Assembly: GCA_917880885.1 (NCBI GenBank)
Contig: OU862918.1
Location: 27,799,988-27,863,987 of the forward strand
From: Limnephilus marmoratus
Taxonomy: Eukaryota > Arthropoda > Insecta > Trichoptera > Limnephilidae
Length of the DNA stretch: 64,000 nt
Direction of reading: 5' to 3'
Shown: positions 52,201-58,200 of the stretch, piece by piece
Position numbering within the stretch: the first letter of the stretch is position 1
Layout of the letters: each line of letters begins with the position of its first letter
Notes under the pieces: model-generated
What the model saw: only the letters and a program-made list of their open reading frames with translations
What the model was told of the DNA's origin: nothing
Databases searched by the model: none
Program-made: the position numbers and the translations under genes

Positions 52201-55200
52201 AAATCACATGTTTACCTTCAGTAGACAAAACTATTTTTTGTCCCAGCGTGGTTTTTCAAGTTTTCGAAAGGGAGATTAAAAAATCCACAGAACGATTCAA
52301 AGTGAAGAAAACCTTTTTCATGTTCTGAGTGTAACTATGCATGTACTACGAAACCTAGCTTTAGGTAATATTATTAAATTTTAGCAGTAAACTAAGCTGT
52401 GTGTAATAACTAAAAAGCGTTGTTCTTACTAAAAACTCTCGTATAACATCATTCATATGTTGCATAATTTTTTTTTTTTTTAATATTTCTTTTGCTGTCT
52501 TCCAAATTTGGTTCGCATTTTTTGGTTGCGCTGCGCTGGCCAGCATGAGAGCCTTTATAGGCCAATAACAGCTGATGATGTAAATCTCCCGGTATGGAGG
52601 ACATTATAGTTGCTAAAAACTCACATTAACAACACTGACTACAGCAAATTGTGTTTATGCGTATTTCGTGTTTAAAACACTAACGAATACTGACAACGAA
52701 AATAAAATGAAAATGACGCACAATACAGTCGAGGAATTCCCCGTAAAACATAAACTAAAAGGCTTGCCAACTTGGAAGATTTCAATTCCTTAGCTTTTTA
52801 TTTAAATAAAGAAAAACATGTTACGTAACGCGTCCTTCGAACCCCCCCCCCCCCCCCGTAACGCGCCGTAACGTTTCGCCAGACCCCCCCTCCCCCCCTA
52901 AGTGCGTTACGTAATACTTGAACGGCCCCTTAACTGCTATTATATTGTTACTGTCAGTTCCTACCGTTATGGAATTAACTTCTATTATATTGTTACTGAT
53001 AGTACCTACCACTATGGAATCAACTGCCACATCTTCCCTTCCGCCTGTAACTCATCCTTTCATAACCAAATATTTTAGTATGTAGCACTTGATGATCCGA
53101 AGTGTGTATTATTTTAATTAAATACTTTTTAAGCATTATTGGTATTTATTATATAGAAGGGGATATAATTAAATTTAAAAAATATTTATATATATATACA
53201 GGGTGTAACAGGACGTACCCGAGGGATTTTAACCTCGATTCTCCTGAAATTATTTGAAAAAAAAAATGTAAATGAAATTTTGGTCTCCGGTGATATTTTT
53301 GATGTTGTTTTTAATTTATTTTTTCTACATAAACATTCAAAAACGGTAGGTGTTGGACAGTTGGAGGCCTGGTGAGGGGTTGGTCGGTTACTCGGCTTAA
53401 TCACCAATGACAACAAGCGGAAGAAATTTTTTTTTGTTCAAATTTGAAGGGGAAAAAAAAAAATGTCATAAAAAAAGTCCCCAGAGACGAAAATTTCATT
53501 TACATTTTTTACTCCAAATATGCTCAGGAATCACTGGTTAAAACCCCTCGGGTATATCACTTTAATGGTAGAAACTTAAATTATTAATGGTAGAAAATCA
53601 CTTTAATGGTAGAAACTTAAATTTATATGGTAGAAACAGACTTTTTAAGGAACACAATTTTTGGTAATCTAACTTTAATAAAAAATAAACTTTTTCAAGT
53701 GTTAATTAAAAAACACACTCCGAAATTTAATGAATGAAAGTATTGTGCCCAATATTAGACCCAATTCCAACGTGGCTACTCAAAAAGTGTCTGAAACATG
53801 TAGTGCCATTCCTAGTGTTCCTTTTCAACAAAACGTTTAATTTAGGCGAGGTGCCCCAACTACTCAAAATAGCCACCCAATTTTAAAGAAACCCCAGTTA
53901 GATTCTGTAGATTTAAGTAATTATCGTTCTATATCAAATTTATCATTCATCCCAAAAAATCCTTGAAAAAATTGTGATCAGGCAGATGACCTCCCATCTT
54001 GCCAAAAATGAACTGTTATCGAAGTATCAGTTGGCTTGTAGTAGGTCCCATTCTACAGAGACTGGATTATTGCGCGTGTTGTCACATTGAATGCTTGCAA
54101 ACGAGTCAGGTAAGTTAGCTTTGCTCTCATTATTAGATTTGAATGCGGCATTTGATACCATCGACCACAATTTACTCATCGAAAGACTGGAAAAAACCTT
54201 TGGACTGGGTGGTGAAACTATTCAATGGATAAAATCCTACCTCTGTGGCCGAACACAATCTGTACAAGCCGGTGGTAAAAACTCTCCCTTCGTAACCCTC
54301 ACTCCCCCCTGGAGTCCCCCAGGGTTCAGCACTGGGACCCCTACTTTTCATTTTGTTCATCAACGATGTTGCCAAAATAATAGAATCATTCGGACTTCTT
54401 TCCCATTGCTACGCTGACAATCAGCAAATCTATTTCTACTGTGCACCGAATGAGAGAGATAGACTAAAAGATATTACTGTTAAATGCATCACTGCCATAA
54501 CGGACTGGATGTCTTCAAACAAACTAAAACTAAATCCAACCAAAACAGAATTTCTCTGGACAGCAACAAAAAAGCGTCAGTCAATATTAGACAAATCTCC
54601 TCTCATTACTTCTGGTTGTAACATCATCCCTAAAAATGGCGTTAAACTCTTAGGTGTACATCTAGACCAAGATCTTTCCCTTAAATCCCAGATTAATAAA
54701 ACAGTAAGTGCGGGATTCTTTCACCTGCGCCAAATCAAATCTATAAGGAGAAATATTCCGACTAAGGCCACAAAGATGCTGGTAAACTCTTACGTTGTAT
54801 CACGACTTGACTATTGCAACGGCATACATTCAAATCTCCCTAAAATATATGCTGACAGACTTCAGTCAGTTTTCAATGCTGCAGCAAGACTGATAACCGG
54901 CGTTTCCAAATATTCCCACATTTCCCAATATTTGCGGAACCTTCATTGGCTTAAGTGTCCTGAGAGAATCCAATTCAAACTCTGCTGAATGGTTTTTAAA
55001 GCACACACGACATGGTGCCATCCTGTCGGAACTGTGCATTCCAAATGACGTCAATACTCGGCAAGCAACCCTTCGATCAGCATCTTCAACAGCCATAGGT
55101 AGACTCTCACTACCTATGCGCAATCCCAATACCAATTTCGGAGACCGGGCTTTTGTAGTGGCAGGCCCAACAGCTTGGAACAAACTCCCTTCACATTTGT

Positions 55201-58200
55201 GAAAGATTGACAGCACATCTGAGTTCAGAACAAAGCTCAAAACTCACCTTTTCACATTATCATATCTAGAAAAATAACTGCATTTTTTCAGTAGTATTTC
55301 ATTACTCAGTCCATGGATTTACCTAGATTGATGTATCTTCACTATCAGCATTTACGTTGTTATGCAATTTTTGACACTATTTTACAATTTATTGTGTGTA
55401 AACTTTTTTTTTTTTAGTAATATTTTACATGACTTACTATGACAGCACGGGTAGTAATCATAACAATATGTGCTTATAAATTTAAATAAGTATGTTAGTC
55501 GTAAATAACTAATTTTAAGAGCAAGCCACAATGCGAATAGAGCACTAACAATACTGCTCTATTCCTATTATGACCCACAAGTACAAACGCGGTTATAAAA
55601 ATAAGTATAGTTCTATGTCACTAGTCACGTAAGTCTTAGTTGTAAGTCATTAGTTATCAATCTTAGCTATAATATAAGTCACTTGTAGTATACAGGTATA
55701 GATTAAATGAATAAATCAATTTGTAAAGCGCCCTTGAGGTGATTTTCTCAAAAAAATGGGCTATAAAAATCATCAATTAATTATTATTATTATCAAGGAT
55801 AATAAGATGTTATAAAAATAAGAATTAATCGTTATTAGGATTTTTGGGTAGTAATTGTTACTTTCCTAAAAGACCGATAAAAGTAAATAAATGTCACACC
55901 TTCACTCAGCACCAATGAAAAAGTTTTACCTTACAATAAAACTTATATTATGTACTTAGCTTTATTTAAAACCTATATAGTGAGATAAACATTACCATTT
56001 TGCAGCCAAATCGACGTTCCTTACCAATATTCGTGTGAAATTCTCAGTTCAAATCTCCCGCCAATGTCACCTGGCAGTCCCACAAGAATCCGCTAGGCGG
56101 CGCAGCACCAATGTTTTTTTTATATATGCCAATATATGGATAAAACAAACCATACGCCGCGCGCCGTTCTAAACAATGCCTAACAACAAATTAAGAAGCT
56201 ACTAAAAACCATTGTTGTTATTTTTTTAGAAAACAACGAATTATTGATTTGTCGGTCTAAGAGACCAATGCGTAAGTATAAAGGTTAAAACTAACTTATT
56301 TTATTTACTTTTATGTTATTTTCTTATTTTACAGTACAACTTTGTAAGCGATTCGACAAGCGATTTGATAATAGCAGGCCAGTCATCGGCATCCAATCGT
56401 TTCATGGCTAGCGTAAGTTCTACTTCCTTCGCCAACTTATTACTTAGCGTGCTGGCAGACTCGCCGGTTTTAGCGGCTGGTTCTCTTCAGTCCCAACTGC
56501 TCCCATCTGGAGCCAGAGGGATTATGGCATCCCCAATTGGGGTATGTTGTGAGGCTGAAGGTAGTGGGGAGGGGAAGGAGATAGGGAAGAGGAAGGTGGG
56601 GAAGTACCTGGCTATTCAGATCTGGTCACCAAACACGGCTAATGCCATTTCAAGCAACGTTTCAATTCTGAATGGTGGTCTTACACCAGGGCGATACTGA
56701 GAGTATCTTCTACTCTGGAATGTGCCGCAAATATACTATATATTATTTTAAATGAATAAATTGTGAAATAACACAAATTAATCAAATAAAATTTATTTGC
56801 CACGCCGGGATTCGATCCCGCGACCTTCGGTGTGCGAGTCAAGAGCCTTAACGCTGGATTACGCCGGCCGTCATATAGTTGGAGACTCGCAAGAAGATTC
56901 ACTCTTAATTTAAAACCAGTTTTGTGATCAGAATGTAAAATTCCATCTGCTGACATTAGTTGTAATGTTGCCAATTTAATTGAATAAAGAGATATTATTA
57001 TTATTTTTCGAATAAAAATGTTCTCTTATTCGACGTGAGTTATATAAATCTAGTTGCAGACAATGAAAGTGCTGCCAGAATAATAAAAAAACGTTTTCAT
57101 ATTCTGAGTGTAGTTTCAGTGTAATTCACCGCATACAGATTTAATTTAAACCAGTTTTGTGTTCGTTATTTAAAATTCGAGTTGTGGATTCATCTTCTGA
57201 CACATTTCGACACATCTTCTGACACATTTCTGACACATTTCGAAGGAAAACATTCTCTTATTCGAAGTGCAGTTATAAAGTTCTAGTTTCAGACTATTGA
57301 GACTGCATGTGCTGCCAAATTTAAAAAAAATCTATTTTTTTTACATTAGCTCCACACAGGAGGCTCTGAGGAAAATAATTTCCCTCAGGGCCTATGTCAT
57401 CTTAGGAGATGCAGATAGTGTGAAGGGTCGTTTTAAGGAAAGAAAGGAGAGGAAGTTCTGGGAAGGAAAAAGGTACTAGGGATGGGTAAGAAACTGAGTG
57501 GTCAGTGAGTTCAGGAGCGACGGATGCATGAATCCATCGGGAGATTCTGGCCTGGAGAGGATAAAAGACCTCCCTCAAACAGTCTCTCTCGATTCTGTCC
57601 ACCACGCAGCAGGTGAGCAAACCTCACCCGCATGAACCCGGGCACCCCTGCTAAGTCACCAAACATAGCGAACCACTTGGGGTGACCTGTGGCAGAGGTG
57701 TTGGTTATCCAATAAATGGTTCCCGGGGCGGCGGTACCCATACCCGCCTCCCAAATTGTAAATCATGTTCTGAGTGTAGTTTTAATTCGCCACAAAAAGA
57801 TTTAATTTAGATATTTTGCAATTTGATCACTTTGTTATTTTGTATTACTTTATTTTAATTCAGCAAATAAATTTAAAAAAAAACTTATGTTTACAGAGCT
57901 ATTCTAGAGACTTTGAATATGTTTTTTGTGGAAACACGTCTACTTTCAACATTTACTCTTTCTCGGATAAAATTGCCGTAACTCTTACAACTAGTTTGAC
58001 CGCACAAAACCACAAAGGGTTCAAGCTACAATATTCCGCTCCAGGTAACAACTGCAACAACCCATTATGGTACTGTTATCGTGAACATGATACTGATCAT
58101 AATTTACAGATTGTTTTCGATGCACTTTCCTATGAAATTAATGCATAATTAGCCTAAATTTATATAAGTGTAAATATATTATGTTTATTAAAAGTTAAAG

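Noticed and set aside
51030..52375. Functional intronic zinc-finger gene
   Set aside because: Stops and frameshifts occur in several units and no start or promoter is clear. It sits inside a transposon.
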